Below, in pieces: positions 9,059 to 18,358 of a stretch of 64,000 nt of DNA. The position numbers and the translations under genes are program-made. Within the stretch, counting starts at the first letter, position 1. The number at the start of each line of letters is the position of its first letter. Origin of the DNA: Sphingopyxis sp. OAS728. Its GTDB lineage: Bacteria > Pseudomonadota > Alphaproteobacteria > Sphingomonadales > Sphingomonadaceae. Where the stretch lies: NCBI RefSeq assembly GCF_014873485.1, contig NZ_JADBDT010000001.1, positions 3,038,001-3,102,000 on the forward strand. The letters are read 5' to 3'. The notes beneath the pieces were generated by a model. It did no database searches and was not told the DNA's origin. It saw nothing but the letters and a program-made list of their open reading frames with translations.

Positions 9059-9673
9059 ATGACCGGGCGCCACCCCCTGCCGAACGCATGGCTGTTCAGC
9101 GACGAGCGGATCGCGGCGGACATCGCCAAACTTGCCGCTTCGCTTCCGCCCGGTAGCGGCATCGTCCTCCGCCACGACAGCCTGCCACAGGGGGCGCGGT
9201 GGCGGCTGCTTCGGAGCCTGATGCGCTTCGCGCGCGTACGCGGCTTAACTGTGGTGCTCGCTGGATCCCCAGCAACGGCGCGCCGCTGGGGTGCTCACGG
9301 CGTCCATCTTCGCCAGCACGACATAAAGCGGGCAGGGCAGGCGCATCGGCTCGGCCTGTTGCTGACGATGCCCGTCCATGACGCGCGCGAGGCGCGCCGT
9401 GCGCGTCGGACCGGGCCACATGGTGTCTTCATCTCGCCGCTCCATCCGACGCGTTCGCATCCCGACGCTGCTGCGCTTGGGCGCGCCGCATGGCTACGGC
9501 TCGCGCGTCTGTCGTGCGCGCAACCGATCGCGCTCGGTGGGATGACGGCGGCGCGCGCCCGCGCGCTAACCCGCGCGAGCGGACGAAAGTCCGGTTGGGC
9601 AGCGATTGATGCTTGGGAGAAACAGGCGACGAAGCGCCGGAGTCGTCAGAAGCGGAACGCGGTTCCGATATAG
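9059..9673 (+). CDS. Thiamine phosphate synthase-like (ThiE/TenI) protein, degenerate
   Basis: 204 residues starting at an ATG just after a GAAAGGG ribosome-binding site. The fold signature of the TMP synthase/TenI barrel is recognisable: GVHLRQHD, a HDAREARRA helix, GVFISPLHPTRSH in place of the canonical PxFPTxSK, and PIALGGM. Several residues of true ThiE are altered and the protein is strongly arginine-rich, so thiamine phosphate synthase activity is doubtful; TenI-like or another role is possible. Its last 28 bases overlap the convergent gene that ends at 9646. Confidence 0.7.
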   Translation: MTGRHPLPNAWLFSDERIAADIAKLAASLPPGSGIVLRHDSLPQGARWRLLRSLMRFARVRGLTVVLAGSPATARRWGAHGVHLRQHDIKRAGQAHRLGLLLTMPVHDAREARRARRTGPHGVFISPLHPTRSHPDAAALGRAAWLRLARLSCAQPIALGGMTAARARALTRASGRKSGWAAIDAWEKQATKRRSRQKRNAVPI

Positions 9674-10359
9674 ACTGCCTGGCTGTCGCGGCGCGTATCG
9701 GTCAGCGGTTCGACGCGGTCGTCGCTCTTGTACCGGACGCCTGCGGTGACGTCGATATTCTTGGTCAGGCGATAGCTGCTGACGACATCGACGGCCGACG
9801 CTTCGCCGGGAGCTGTGACGCGATCGGTTGCCCCGCTCGGGTCGCTTGGGCGGTTGACCATACGCGTGGCGAAGCGCGACTTCTTCTCGTCCTGTTCCGG
9901 GGCCTTCGCGACCGGCAGGTTGCGAAGGTCGGTGCCGCGCGGCAGCGCCGGCGTGACGAATTTCTCGAAGCCCACCGATGCGCCCAGATTATAGGCGACG
10001 GGGGTGATGGCGATCGGCGCGGTCCGGCCCGCGGCCAGCGCGGAAGTGCGCGCGGCGCTCGATGCGTCGTCGCGAGCGCGAATCACGACGGTGATCGCAC
10101 GGTTCTTGCGATTGTCGTCGGTCAGCGCGGGGGTGAAGCTGAAGCTGCCGCGCTGTTCGGCCGACATCTTGTTGTAGCGCGCGATCAGCCGCTCATCGCC
10201 CGATGCCGGGGTAAACTGGCCAAGCAAGGTTTCCGAAAGCGTCGTGTCGCGGATGCGGTCGCTGTTCGACATCGCGGCAAGGGCTGGCGGAAGCGCAAGC
10301 GAAACCACCGCCAAAGCGGTGAGGCTTCCCTTCCAAAAATGTCGCGACGTCCGCGCCAT
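9646..10359 (-). CDS. Exported protein with outer-membrane-like C-terminus, function unknown
   Basis: 237 residues from the ATG at 10359, which gives a clear signal peptide (MARTSRHFWKGSLTALAVVS, cleavage near ALA-A); an upstream in-frame ATG at 10434 lacks this. The C-terminal third has alternating strand-like segments (AVDVVSSYRLTKNIDVTAGV, then AVYIGTAFRF) and ends in phenylalanine, as outer-membrane beta-barrel proteins do. The rest has no family I recognise. The 3' end overlaps the ThiE-like gene. The upstream 277-bp gap to the DUF3576 gene is a divergent promoter region. Confidence 0.7.
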   Translation of the reverse strand: MARTSRHFWKGSLTALAVVSLALPPALAAMSNSDRIRDTTLSETLLGQFTPASGDERLIARYNKMSAEQRGSFSFTPALTDDNRKNRAITVVIRARDDASSAARTSALAAGRTAPIAITPVAYNLGASVGFEKFVTPALPRGTDLRNLPVAKAPEQDEKKSRFATRMVNRPSDPSGATDRVTAPGEASAVDVVSSYRLTKNIDVTAGVRYKSDDRVEPLTDTRRDSQAVYIGTAFRF

Positions 10360-10636
10360 TGCTCTGCGACTCCAACCCCAATCGGATTCTTCAAATAGGA
10401 CTCCCTGCGCAACATTGCCAGTGAATCCAGCCAAATTGTTGCAACGATTCCGATTTTCACCCGAATTGTTGCCCGATCAGCACAGTGCGTTTCGAATCTG
10501 ACCAGAATCTGAACGGCCGACTCGCAGAAATTGCCGCGCTTGCAGGGTGGCGGCAAGGGCGATAGAGACGCTGGCAATTCCGTTGCGCGCGGCCGATTTC
10601 GACGTCGGACGGGCTTCAAGAGATAAGGTGTACCGC

Positions 10637-11110
10637 ATGTCCCAGCTTTCCGTCCCTGCCCGGTTTGGCGCCACGCTCGGTCGCCGTCCGGCCGCGCTCG
10701 CGTTGCTCGGGCTCGCGGTGCTTGGCCTTTCGGCGTGCGCGAACAAGGAACGGCCGCGCGCCGACCTCGCCGCCAGCCAGGTGACGACGATCGGCGTGAA
10801 CAGCTATTTGTGGCGCGCCTCGCTCGATGCGCTGTCGTTCATGCCGCTGCTGCAGGCCGATTCGTCGGGCGGTGTCGTGATCACCGACTGGTATGCGAAC
10901 CCGGCGAATCCGGGCGAGCGGATGAAGGTCACCGTGTCGATCCTCGACCGCGACCTGCGCGCCGACGCGCTGCGCATCGCGGCCTCGCGCCAGGTGTCAC
11001 AGGGCGGCACCTGGGTCGATGCGCCGGTCCAGGCCGCGACGGTTCAGAAGCTCGAGGAAATCATCCTCACCCGCGCCCGCGACCTGCGTCGCAGCGCCAT
11101 CAGGGACTAA
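10637..11110 (+). CDS. DUF3576 lipoprotein
   Basis: 157 residues from ATG 10637. The N-terminal lipoprotein signal ends in the lipobox LSAC, followed by the DUF3576 core TIGVNSYLWRASLDALSFMP and GGVVITDWY. The family is widespread in alphaproteobacteria, is predicted to sit in the outer membrane, and has no established function. It lies directly upstream of leuS-lptE-holA, a conserved arrangement in the class, which hints at an envelope role near LPS assembly. Confidence 0.87.
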   Translation: MSQLSVPARFGATLGRRPAALALLGLAVLGLSACANKERPRADLAASQVTTIGVNSYLWRASLDALSFMPLLQADSSGGVVITDWYANPANPGERMKVTVSILDRDLRADALRIAASRQVSQGGTWVDAPVQAATVQKLEEIILTRARDLRRSAIRD

Positions 11111-11164
11111 CCCGGCGGCGCGCCTCTCGCGCCCGCCCAGACAGACTAACGGGGTAACCGACGA

Positions 11165-13714
11165 ATGACCCGCGAACCGCGCTTTGGCGCCCTCGCCGCC
11201 GACGCCCGCTGGCAAAAGGCGTGGGAGGCGGCGAACAGCTTTGCCACGACCGATACGGCCGACAAGCCGAAGGCCTATATCCTCGAGATGTTCCCCTATC
11301 CTTCGGGGCGGATCCACATGGGGCATGTCCGCAACTATGCGATGGGCGACGTCCTCGCGCGCTTCAAGCGCATGACCGGGCACGACGTGCTCCACCCGAT
11401 GGGCTGGGACGCGTTCGGTATGCCCGCCGAAAATGCCGCGATGGAAAAGGGCGTCCACCCCGGCGGCTGGACGCGCGACAATATCGCCGCGATGCGCGGC
11501 CAGCTGAAGCGTCTCGGCCTCGCGATCGACTGGAGCCGCGAACTCGCGACGTGCGAGCCCGACTATTACGGGCAGGAGCAGGCCTTATTCCTCGACCTGT
11601 TCGCCGCAGGCCTCGTCACGCGCAAGCACAGCTACGTCAACTGGGACCCCGTCGACATGACCGTGCTCGCGAACGAGCAGGTGATCGACGGCCTCGGCTG
11701 GCGCTCGGGCGCGCTCGTCGAAAAGAAGAAATTGTCGCAGTGGTTTTTGAAGATCACCGACTTCGCCGACGAACTGCTCGAAGGGTTGGGCAGCCTCGAA
11801 AGCTGGCCCGACAAGGTTCGGCTGATGCAGGAAAACTGGATCGGCAAGTCGCAGGGGCTGGAGTTCAGCTTCAAACTGGCGGGCGGCGCGCCCGGTTTCG
11901 ACGTCTTCACGACGCGCCCCGACACGCTGTATGGCGCGAGCTTCGCCGCGATCTCGCCCGACCATCCGCTGGCCGAGAAGCTCGCGAAGGATTCGCCCGA
12001 ACTCGCCGCGTTCATCGAGGAATGCCGCCGTCAGGGCACCGCCGCCGAGCAGATCGACACCGCCGAAAAGATGGGCTTCGACACCGGCATCGCGGTCGAG
12101 CATCCGCTCGATCCGGACTGGCACCTGCCCGTCTGGGTCGTGAATTATGTGCTGATGGACTATGGCACCGGCGCGATCTTCGGCTGCCCGGCGCACGATC
12201 AGCGCGACCTCGATTTCGCCCATAAATATGGGCTGCAGGTCCACCGCGTGATCGCCGACGGCGACGAAACCGCCCAGCATTTCACCGGGACCGAGGCCTA
12301 CACGGGCCCCGGCAAGCTGGTGAACAGCCATTTCCTCGACGGCATGACGATCGACGAGGCGAAAGCCGCCGTCATCGCGCGGTCGGAGCATGAGGGCTGG
12401 GGCAAGGGCACCACCGTGTGGCGCCTCCGCGACTGGGGCGTCTCGCGCCAGCGTTATTGGGGCACGCCGATCCCGTTCATCCATTGCGATGCATGCGGCA
12501 CCGTGCCGGTTCCCAAGAACCAGCTCCCGGTGATCTTGCCCGAGGATGTCGATTTCTCGGTCCCCGGCAATCCGCTCGACCGCCATCCGACGTGGAAGCA
12601 TGTCGCCTGCCCGACCTGCGGCGGCGAAGCGGTGCGTGAGACCGACACGCTCGACACATTCGTCGATTCGTCGTGGTATTTCCTGCGCTTTGCCAGCTCG
12701 CCGTCGGACAAGCCCTTCGATCCCGACGTGATCCGCCGCTGGCTGCCCGTCGACCAATATATCGGCGGCATCGAGCATGCGATTCTCCACCTGCTCTATG
12801 CGCGTTTCTGGACGCGCGCGTTGAACAAGATGGGGATGATCGACATCAAGGAGCCCTTCGCGAGCCTGTTCACGCAGGGCATGGTGACGCACGAAACCTA
12901 CAGTCGCGTGCAGGGCGAAGGCCTGCCGCCGCTCTATTTCACGCCCGACGAAATCGAGCGCAAACCCGATGGCGCGATGCTGATTGCCGACGGCTATTCG
13001 GTCGACATCGGCCGCGTGATCAAGATGTCGAAGTCGAAGAAGAATGTCGTCGATCCTGACTTCATCCTCGACCAATATGGCGCCGACGCCGCGCGCTGGT
13101 TCATGCTGTCCGACAGCCCGCCCGAGCGCGACCTGCCGTGGAGCGAAGCGGGCATCGAAGGCGCGTGGCGCTTCGTCCAGCGCCTGTGGCGCCTGTTCGG
13201 CGACACCGAGAATGTCGGCGACGGCGGAGAGGACAAGGCGCTCGCGCGCAAGCTGCACCAGGCGATCGCCGGCGTCGCCGCCGATATCGAATCGCTCGGT
13301 TTCAACAAGGCGGTGGCGAAGATCCACGCGCTGGCGAACGAGATCGAGAAAGCGAAACCCTCGGCGACGCGCGCCGAGGCATGCCGGACGCTGATCCTGC
13401 TCGTCGCGCCGATGATGCCGCACCTTGCCGAGGAAGCCTGGTCGGCGCTGCCGACAAGCCAGCGCACGACCGCTATGATCGCGGATGCCGCATGGCCTGC
13501 CGCCGATCCGGCACTGCTCGTCGATGATGAGGTGACAATCGCGATCCAGATGGCGGGTAAGCTGCGCGATACGATGACGATCGCCAAGGGCCTCGACAAG
13601 CATGCGACCGAAGCCGCGGCGCTCGCGCGCCCGCGTATCGTCGAACTGCTCGCCGGCGCCGCGCCGAAGAAGGTGATTGTGGTCCCCGACCGTTTGGTGA
13701 ATATCGTTCCCTGA
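11165..13714 (+). CDS. leuS: Leucyl-tRNA synthetase
   Basis: 849 residues, full length for bacterial LeuRS. The class I signature HIGH appears as HMGH (residues 51-54, in [15 protein letters not shown]) and KMSKS is at residues 620-624. The CP1 editing domain with [12 protein letters not shown] lies between them, and the C-terminal anticodon-binding region closes the protein. It charges tRNA-Leu in the cytoplasm. The stop codon overlaps the lptE start by one base (TGATG), so leuS, lptE and holA form an operon. Confidence 0.98.
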   Translation: MTREPRFGALAADARWQKAWEAANSFATTDTADKPKAYILEMFPYPSGRIHMGHVRNYAMGDVLARFKRMTGHDVLHPMGWDAFGMPAENAAMEKGVHPGGWTRDNIAAMRGQLKRLGLAIDWSRELATCEPDYYGQEQALFLDLFAAGLVTRKHSYVNWDPVDMTVLANEQVIDGLGWRSGALVEKKKLSQWFLKITDFADELLEGLGSLESWPDKVRLMQENWIGKSQGLEFSFKLAGGAPGFDVFTTRPDTLYGASFAAISPDHPLAEKLAKDSPELAAFIEECRRQGTAAEQIDTAEKMGFDTGIAVEHPLDPDWHLPVWVVNYVLMDYGTGAIFGCPAHDQRDLDFAHKYGLQVHRVIADGDETAQHFTGTEAYTGPGKLVNSHFLDGMTIDEAKAAVIARSEHEGWGKGTTVWRLRDWGVSRQRYWGTPIPFIHCDACGTVPVPKNQLPVILPEDVDFSVPGNPLDRHPTWKHVACPTCGGEAVRETDTLDTFVDSSWYFLRFASSPSDKPFDPDVIRRWLPVDQYIGGIEHAILHLLYARFWTRALNKMGMIDIKEPFASLFTQGMVTHETYSRVQGEGLPPLYFTPDEIERKPDGAMLIADGYSVDIGRVIKMSKSKKNVVDPDFILDQYGADAARWFMLSDSPPERDLPWSEAGIEGAWRFVQRLWRLFGDTENVGDGGEDKALARKLHQAIAGVAADIESLGFNKAVAKIHALANEIEKAKPSATRAEACRTLILLVAPMMPHLAEEAWSALPTSQRTTAMIADAAWPAADPALLVDDEVTIAIQMAGKLRDTMTIAKGLDKHATEAAALARPRIVELLAGAAPKKVIVVPDRLVNIVP

Positions 13715-14250
13715 TGCGAACCCTGCTCACCTCCTCGCTTGTCGCCGCTTCGCTGATGCTCGGCGGCTGCGGGCTGCGTCCTCTGTACGCAAATGGCAGC
13801 AAGGGGGCGGTGGCGCAGATCCTCGCCGACGTCGATGTCGCGGCGATCGAGGGGCATAGCGGTTGGCTCGTCCGCAACGCGTTGCGCGACCGGCTGCAGG
13901 CGACGCAGGGCGGCGAGGGCGCGGGCAAGCGCCTCCGCCTCGATGTCCGGCTTGAGGATTCGATCACCGGTTTCGGCGTGCGCGCCGATGATGCGGTGAC
14001 GCGCGAACGCCGCACGCTGCGCGCACGCTATCAGCTTGTGAATGCTGCGAGCGGCGAAGTGCTGCTCGACGCGACGGCCTTTTCCGATGCGGGCATCGAC
14101 GTCGTGGGCAGCGAATATGCGACGATCGCCGCCGAATCCTCGGCGCTTGAGCGGCTCTCTTCGGCGGTCGCCGACCAGATCGTCGCGCGGCTCGCGGTCT
14201 ATGCGAACCGCGGCGGCGGACAAGCGGCTACCGCGCCCGCCGGGCAATGA
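13714..14250 (+). CDS. lptE: LPS-assembly lipoprotein LptE
   Basis: 178 residues. The lipoprotein signal has the lipobox GGCGLRPLY, the motif seen directly after the acylated cysteine in alphaproteobacterial LptE. LptE plugs and helps fold LptD in the outer membrane, where LPS is inserted. Position between leuS and holA is the standard one. It shares one base with leuS and four (ATGA) with holA. Confidence 0.9.
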   Translation: MRTLLTSSLVAASLMLGGCGLRPLYANGSKGAVAQILADVDVAAIEGHSGWLVRNALRDRLQATQGGEGAGKRLRLDVRLEDSITGFGVRADDAVTRERRTLRARYQLVNAASGEVLLDATAFSDAGIDVVGSEYATIAAESSALERLSSAVADQIVARLAVYANRGGGQAATAPAGQ

Positions 14251-15278
14251 AGACGGTCAAGCCGAACGAACTCGAACGCCTGTCGCGCCTCGACCCCGCG
14301 GTTCGTTTCGCACTCCTCACCGGCCCCGACGAAGCGACGATGGAAGCCGTCGCGAGCCATTTGCTCGCCCTCGCGGGCAAGGATGCCGAACGGCTCGACC
14401 TAACAGGCACGCAGCTGTCGCAAGACCCGTCGCTGCTCGCCGCCGAAGCTGCGTCTATGTCGCTTTTTTCATCGGCGCGCGTGATCAAGGTCGAACTGTC
14501 GGGTAGCGGCGACGACGGCCTTGCGGCGGTCGAAGCGCTGCTCGCTGCCGAAACCGCGATCAATCCGGTCATCGCGACGGGTGCGTCGGTCACCGCCAAG
14601 TCGAAGCTCGTCAAGCTCGTCGAGGGCTCGGATCACGCTGTCGCCGCGATCTGCTACCAGCCCGACCGCCGCGCGCTTGTCGGCATTGCAATGGCGGCGG
14701 GGCAGGAACAGGGGCTGCGGCTCGCCAATGCCGAGGCGCAATTGCTCGTCGACCTCGTCTCGGGCGATCAGGCGTTGATGCGGCGCGAGATCGAGAAGAT
14801 GGCGCTCTACCTCGACGCCGGATCGGATCGGCAGCGACAGGTTACCGCAGCCGATATCGCGGCACTCGGCGCCGCGACACACGAGGAAGATGTGAGCGAG
14901 TGCATCAACGTCGCGCTCGGCGGCAAGGTGCGCGAATTGCCCGACATGCTCGCGACCGCTGCGGCGGTCGGCGTCGCAGAGATCCGGATCATCCGCGCGC
15001 TCGCGATCCGCGCGATGGCGCTCGCGCGCCTCCGCGCCGAGGTCGACGGCGGTGCGCACCCCGCGACCGTCGTGTCGGCGCGCACGAGCGGCATCTTCTG
15101 GAAGGAGCGCGACGCGGTGACCGCGCAGCTCCACATCTGGGATTCGGTGCGCATCGCGCGGCTGATGAGCCGCCTGCTCGACTGCGAACGCGCGCTGAAG
15201 GCGTCGGGCACCGCAGGCGGCGTGTTGTTCCGTAAGCTGATGACCGACATTGCGCATCAGGCGGCGCGGGCGCGCTAG
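14247..15278 (+). CDS. holA: DNA polymerase III subunit delta
   Basis: 343 residues, the usual length for HolA. Recognisable segments include the N-terminal LLTGPDEATMEA, FSSARVIKVELSG, and GDQALMRREIEKMALYLD followed by the C-terminal helical collar with FWKERDAVTAQLHIW. Delta opens the beta sliding clamp within the clamp-loader complex. Last gene of the leuS-lptE-holA operon; convergent with the TonB receptor at 15392. Confidence 0.93.
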   Translation: MKTVKPNELERLSRLDPAVRFALLTGPDEATMEAVASHLLALAGKDAERLDLTGTQLSQDPSLLAAEAASMSLFSSARVIKVELSGSGDDGLAAVEALLAAETAINPVIATGASVTAKSKLVKLVEGSDHAVAAICYQPDRRALVGIAMAAGQEQGLRLANAEAQLLVDLVSGDQALMRREIEKMALYLDAGSDRQRQVTAADIAALGAATHEEDVSECINVALGGKVRELPDMLATAAAVGVAEIRIIRALAIRAMALARLRAEVDGGAHPATVVSARTSGIFWKERDAVTAQLHIWDSVRIARLMSRLLDCERALKASGTAGGVLFRKLMTDIAHQAARAR

Positions 15279-15315
15279 GTTGCTGGCGACCGAAACCGGC
15301 TATCACCAAAGGAAA

Positions 15316-15379
15316 GGGCCTGACGCGACAGTGCCCGGCCGCGGCAGGCCCTCCCGACACCCTCCCCGATGCGGGGAGG
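15316..15379. terminator. Two hairpins between convergent holA and TonB receptor genes
   Basis: Two stems lie in the 113-bp convergent gap. GGGCCTG (15316-15322) pairs with CAGGCCC (15345-15351), and CCTCCCC (15361-15367) pairs with GGGGAGG (15373-15379) around a 5-base loop. Neither is followed by a long T tract, so they may act in both directions as structural terminators rather than classical intrinsic ones. Confidence 0.5.
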
Positions 15380-15391
15380 GGGAGAGAGTGA

Positions 15392-18115
15392 TCAGAACTG
15401 CCCGCGCAACGTCACACCATAGGTGCGGGGTTCGCCGGGAAAGCCGACGAACAATTTGTTCGCGGTGCCGGGATGCCCGCTCGCGGCGGGCGTCGCGACG
15501 GCGCGGAACGATCCCGACCCCTGCAGCGGCATGTCGGCGCCGATCTGATAATATTGCTTGTTGAACAGATTTTGCCCCCACAGCTCGATGCCCCAGCGGC
15601 GATCACGTCCGAACAGCCCGATACGGCCGTTGAATACCGCGAAGGCATCCTGTTCCTTCTCGATGTCGAGGTTTGAGCCGGTGTTGGTGTCGCTCTGCAT
15701 GCGCGTATCGAGATAGATAAGCGCGCTCATCCCCGACGAGCCGATTGGCGGCGTCCAACTGATCCCCGCAGTCGCCACATATTTGGCGGCGTTCGACACC
15801 CCGCGTCCGGGCAGCTGGAACAGCACCGGCGATAGCGGACGTCCGCCCGTGCCCACCAGATTGCGGCGATAGAGGGTGTCGACATAGGTGAGCCCCATAT
15901 TGACCGACACATAGCGCGCGGGGCGCAGGAAGGTCTCGATCTCGAAGCCCTTGGCGACGACCCCCGGCTTCAGCCGGTCGGATGCGCAGGCCCCCGTCGT
16001 CGCATTATTGTCGGTCGGACCGGTCCCCAGATCGTCCTTGCACGCCTGGATATTGGTGACTTCGAAATTCACGCCGTTGAAGGTGTTCAGCTGATAATTG
16101 CTATATTCCTGCCAAAAAGCGGCGAGGTTGACGTCGATCCCGGGGCCGTCCCATTTGACCCCGAGCTCATAGGCGTCGACCTTTTCGCTCGCGAATTGCA
16201 GGTCGCTCGCCTCGGGCCGCCCGTTGCCCGGCGTGTTCGCGGGCCGCGCGAGCGCGGTGGTGCAGGCAGCATTCTGCGCCGCCGACCCTGCCGTCGTGCT
16301 GCACGGCCGGTCGAGCGCCGAATAGTCGAGATTGAAGCCGCCCGCCTTATAGCCCTTCGACGCGGATGCGTAGACGAGCCATTCGGGCGCGGGTTTCCAG
16401 CTCAAAACCGCCGTGCCCGTCCATTGCCCCTCGCTGAACTTTGTCCCCGGCGCGCCCTTGACGATGTCGGGCGCGGTGCCGTTGATCACGCAGGCGAGGC
16501 TCGCGAGCGCCTGGAAGGGCGAGTTGACGATCGCCGGGCAGAGCGTGTTGGTGAAATTGGCATCGCCCGTCAGCGTCTTCTTCTCATGCGTGTAACGCGC
16601 GCCTACGGTCAGCGTCAGCGCATCTTCGATAATGTCGAAGCTGTTGTGGGTGAACAGCGCATAATTGGTGCTGCGCTGGTGAAAGGTCGACCCGTTGTTG
16701 CCGGTGCCGTTCAGCCGCGCCGCACCGAGCAAGGCCGCAAAACCCTGAAAACCGGGGAAGCTTGCGGCAGGAAGGTTCGAGCAGGTCGCCGAGGCGGGAT
16801 TGACGTTGGCCGGCGACAAGGTCGCGGCGGCAATGCAGTTGGCGAAACGTTCGTAATTGGCGCCATAAACGATGTCGTCGTCGACATCGAGTTTCTCGTT
16901 CGCATAATAGCCGCCGACCAGCCAGTCGAGCCGGCCGTCGAACGCTTCGCCCTGCAAGCGCAGTTCCTGCGTGAACAGCCGGAAGCGGCGATCAAGGTCG
17001 GTACGGCGTAAAATGTCGAGCGCGCTGAAATCTGCGTCCTGTCCCTGTGCGTTCTTATAGTCGCGATAGGCGGTGATCGACGTCAGCGTGCCGAGGCCCA
17101 AGTCCCAGTCGAGTTCGCCCGACACCCCCCAATCCTTGGTGTCGGAGCGGTAGGTAACCCCCGGTGTCGTCGACTGGCGGCGCACGAAGCTCTCGCCCGT
17201 CGGCGGAACTTGGTGGTTGGAGCCGAGCAGTTGGAGCAGCGGCAGCAATGTGTTCGGCGATGCCACCGGGAAGCCGTCGGCGCCGCGCGTCAGGTTGCGC
17301 ACGGGGTTCAGCAGCACCCCGCCGCAACAATTCTCCTCGCGCTTGCTGTAATCGGCGATCAGGCGGAAACTCATCGTCTCGCTCGGCTCGAACATCAACT
17401 GGCCCTTGACCAGCCAGCGGTCGCGGTCGTTGATGTCGGGCTCGCCCGCCGTGACATTCTCGATAAAGCCGTCGCGTTTCTGCCAGACGCCGTCGAGCCG
17501 CACCGCGGCCTTGTCGCCGAGCGGCGCGTTGAGCATGCCGTCGACGCGCCAATAATCATAATTGCCGTAAGATACCGAACCCTTGCCTGCGAAGGTCCCG
17601 AGTTCGGGCCCCTTGGTGACAATGTTGATCAGCCCCGCGGTCGAGTTGCGGCCGAACAAGGTACCTTGCGGCCCGCGCAGCACCTCGACGCGCTCGATAT
17701 CGCCGAGTTCGGACAGGCCGACGCCGGTGCGGCTGCGATAGACGCCGTCGATGAACAGGCCGACCGAGGATTCGAGGCCCGGGTTCTCGCCGACCGTACC
17801 GATGCCGCGAATGCGCGCCGAAAAATTGACCTCGCTCGTCGCGCCGGACACCAGCAGCGACGGGGCGACCTGCCCCAGCGCGCGGACGTCGGTCGCGCCC
17901 GTCTTTTCGAGCGTGTCGCCGGTGACGGCCGAGACCGCGATCGGCACGTCGGACAGCGCTTCGCTGCGGCGTGTCGCGGTGACGATGATCGTGCTGTCGT
18001 CGGTTTCGGCACCGGCCTCCTGCGCCGTGGCAGGCGTCGCCAACAGGCCCAGGACAAGCGACAGACCGGCGGCGCTGGTGCGCAGGCTGGCAGCACGGCA
18101 GGAACGGTTTTTCAT
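15392..18115 (-). CDS. TonB-dependent receptor, first of a tandem pair
   Basis: 907 residues from an ATG with AGGAGGG upstream. Signal peptide to about residue 32 (ATPATAQ). The TonB box region reads STIIVTATR, followed by the plug domain with ARIRGIGTVGENPG and RGPQGTLFGRNSTAG. The rest is a long beta-barrel ending in YGVTLRGQF with the terminal Phe of outer-membrane proteins. It imports an unknown ligand across the outer membrane using TonB energy. The barrel holds sphingomonad-type segments such as SKGYKAGGFNLDYSALD. It is paralogous to the next receptor, and no degradative enzymes are adjacent to suggest a substrate. Confidence 0.93.
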   Translation of the reverse strand: MKNRSCRAASLRTSAAGLSLVLGLLATPATAQEAGAETDDSTIIVTATRRSEALSDVPIAVSAVTGDTLEKTGATDVRALGQVAPSLLVSGATSEVNFSARIRGIGTVGENPGLESSVGLFIDGVYRSRTGVGLSELGDIERVEVLRGPQGTLFGRNSTAGLINIVTKGPELGTFAGKGSVSYGNYDYWRVDGMLNAPLGDKAAVRLDGVWQKRDGFIENVTAGEPDINDRDRWLVKGQLMFEPSETMSFRLIADYSKREENCCGGVLLNPVRNLTRGADGFPVASPNTLLPLLQLLGSNHQVPPTGESFVRRQSTTPGVTYRSDTKDWGVSGELDWDLGLGTLTSITAYRDYKNAQGQDADFSALDILRRTDLDRRFRLFTQELRLQGEAFDGRLDWLVGGYYANEKLDVDDDIVYGANYERFANCIAAATLSPANVNPASATCSNLPAASFPGFQGFAALLGAARLNGTGNNGSTFHQRSTNYALFTHNSFDIIEDALTLTVGARYTHEKKTLTGDANFTNTLCPAIVNSPFQALASLACVINGTAPDIVKGAPGTKFSEGQWTGTAVLSWKPAPEWLVYASASKGYKAGGFNLDYSALDRPCSTTAGSAAQNAACTTALARPANTPGNGRPEASDLQFASEKVDAYELGVKWDGPGIDVNLAAFWQEYSNYQLNTFNGVNFEVTNIQACKDDLGTGPTDNNATTGACASDRLKPGVVAKGFEIETFLRPARYVSVNMGLTYVDTLYRRNLVGTGGRPLSPVLFQLPGRGVSNAAKYVATAGISWTPPIGSSGMSALIYLDTRMQSDTNTGSNLDIEKEQDAFAVFNGRIGLFGRDRRWGIELWGQNLFNKQYYQIGADMPLQGSGSFRAVATPAASGHPGTANKLFVGFPGEPRTYGVTLRGQF

Positions 18116-18298
18116 CGGAAATGGCCCTCCTCTCACAAGATTTATCGATGTGGGGAGGGCAGTCTTTTCTGTTGTTGCGCGAGCGTAACATGAGTGGGCG
18201 GCGGCAAGCCAGTGCGCGGCACATGCCGTAACGTCATTGCGCCGCAGGCGCGGCTTTTGTGCCACAGCTGTCAGATGTGACGGGTTGACGTGGCTGGC

Positions 18299-18335
18299 CA
18301 AAAGAAAAGGGGGCAAGGCCACTGGCCCCGCCCCC
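18299..18335 (-). terminator. Rho-independent terminator of the upstream TonB receptor
   Basis: Read on the minus strand, after the receptor stop at 18359: GGGGGC (18335-18330) and GGCC (18327-18324) pair with GGCC (18320-18317) and GCCCCC (18314-18309). The stem is followed directly by TTTTCTTTT (18308-18300). A strong GC stem plus U tract is a classical intrinsic terminator, separating transcription of the two receptors. Confidence 0.85.
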
Positions 18336-18358
18336 GGTAGTCCCAAATATGCTATGGT

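Noticed and set aside
11585..13603. Long open frame antisense to leuS (about 670 codons)
   Set aside because: Antisense frames stay open in GC-rich genes. The product has no family features, and leuS is certain on the plus strand.
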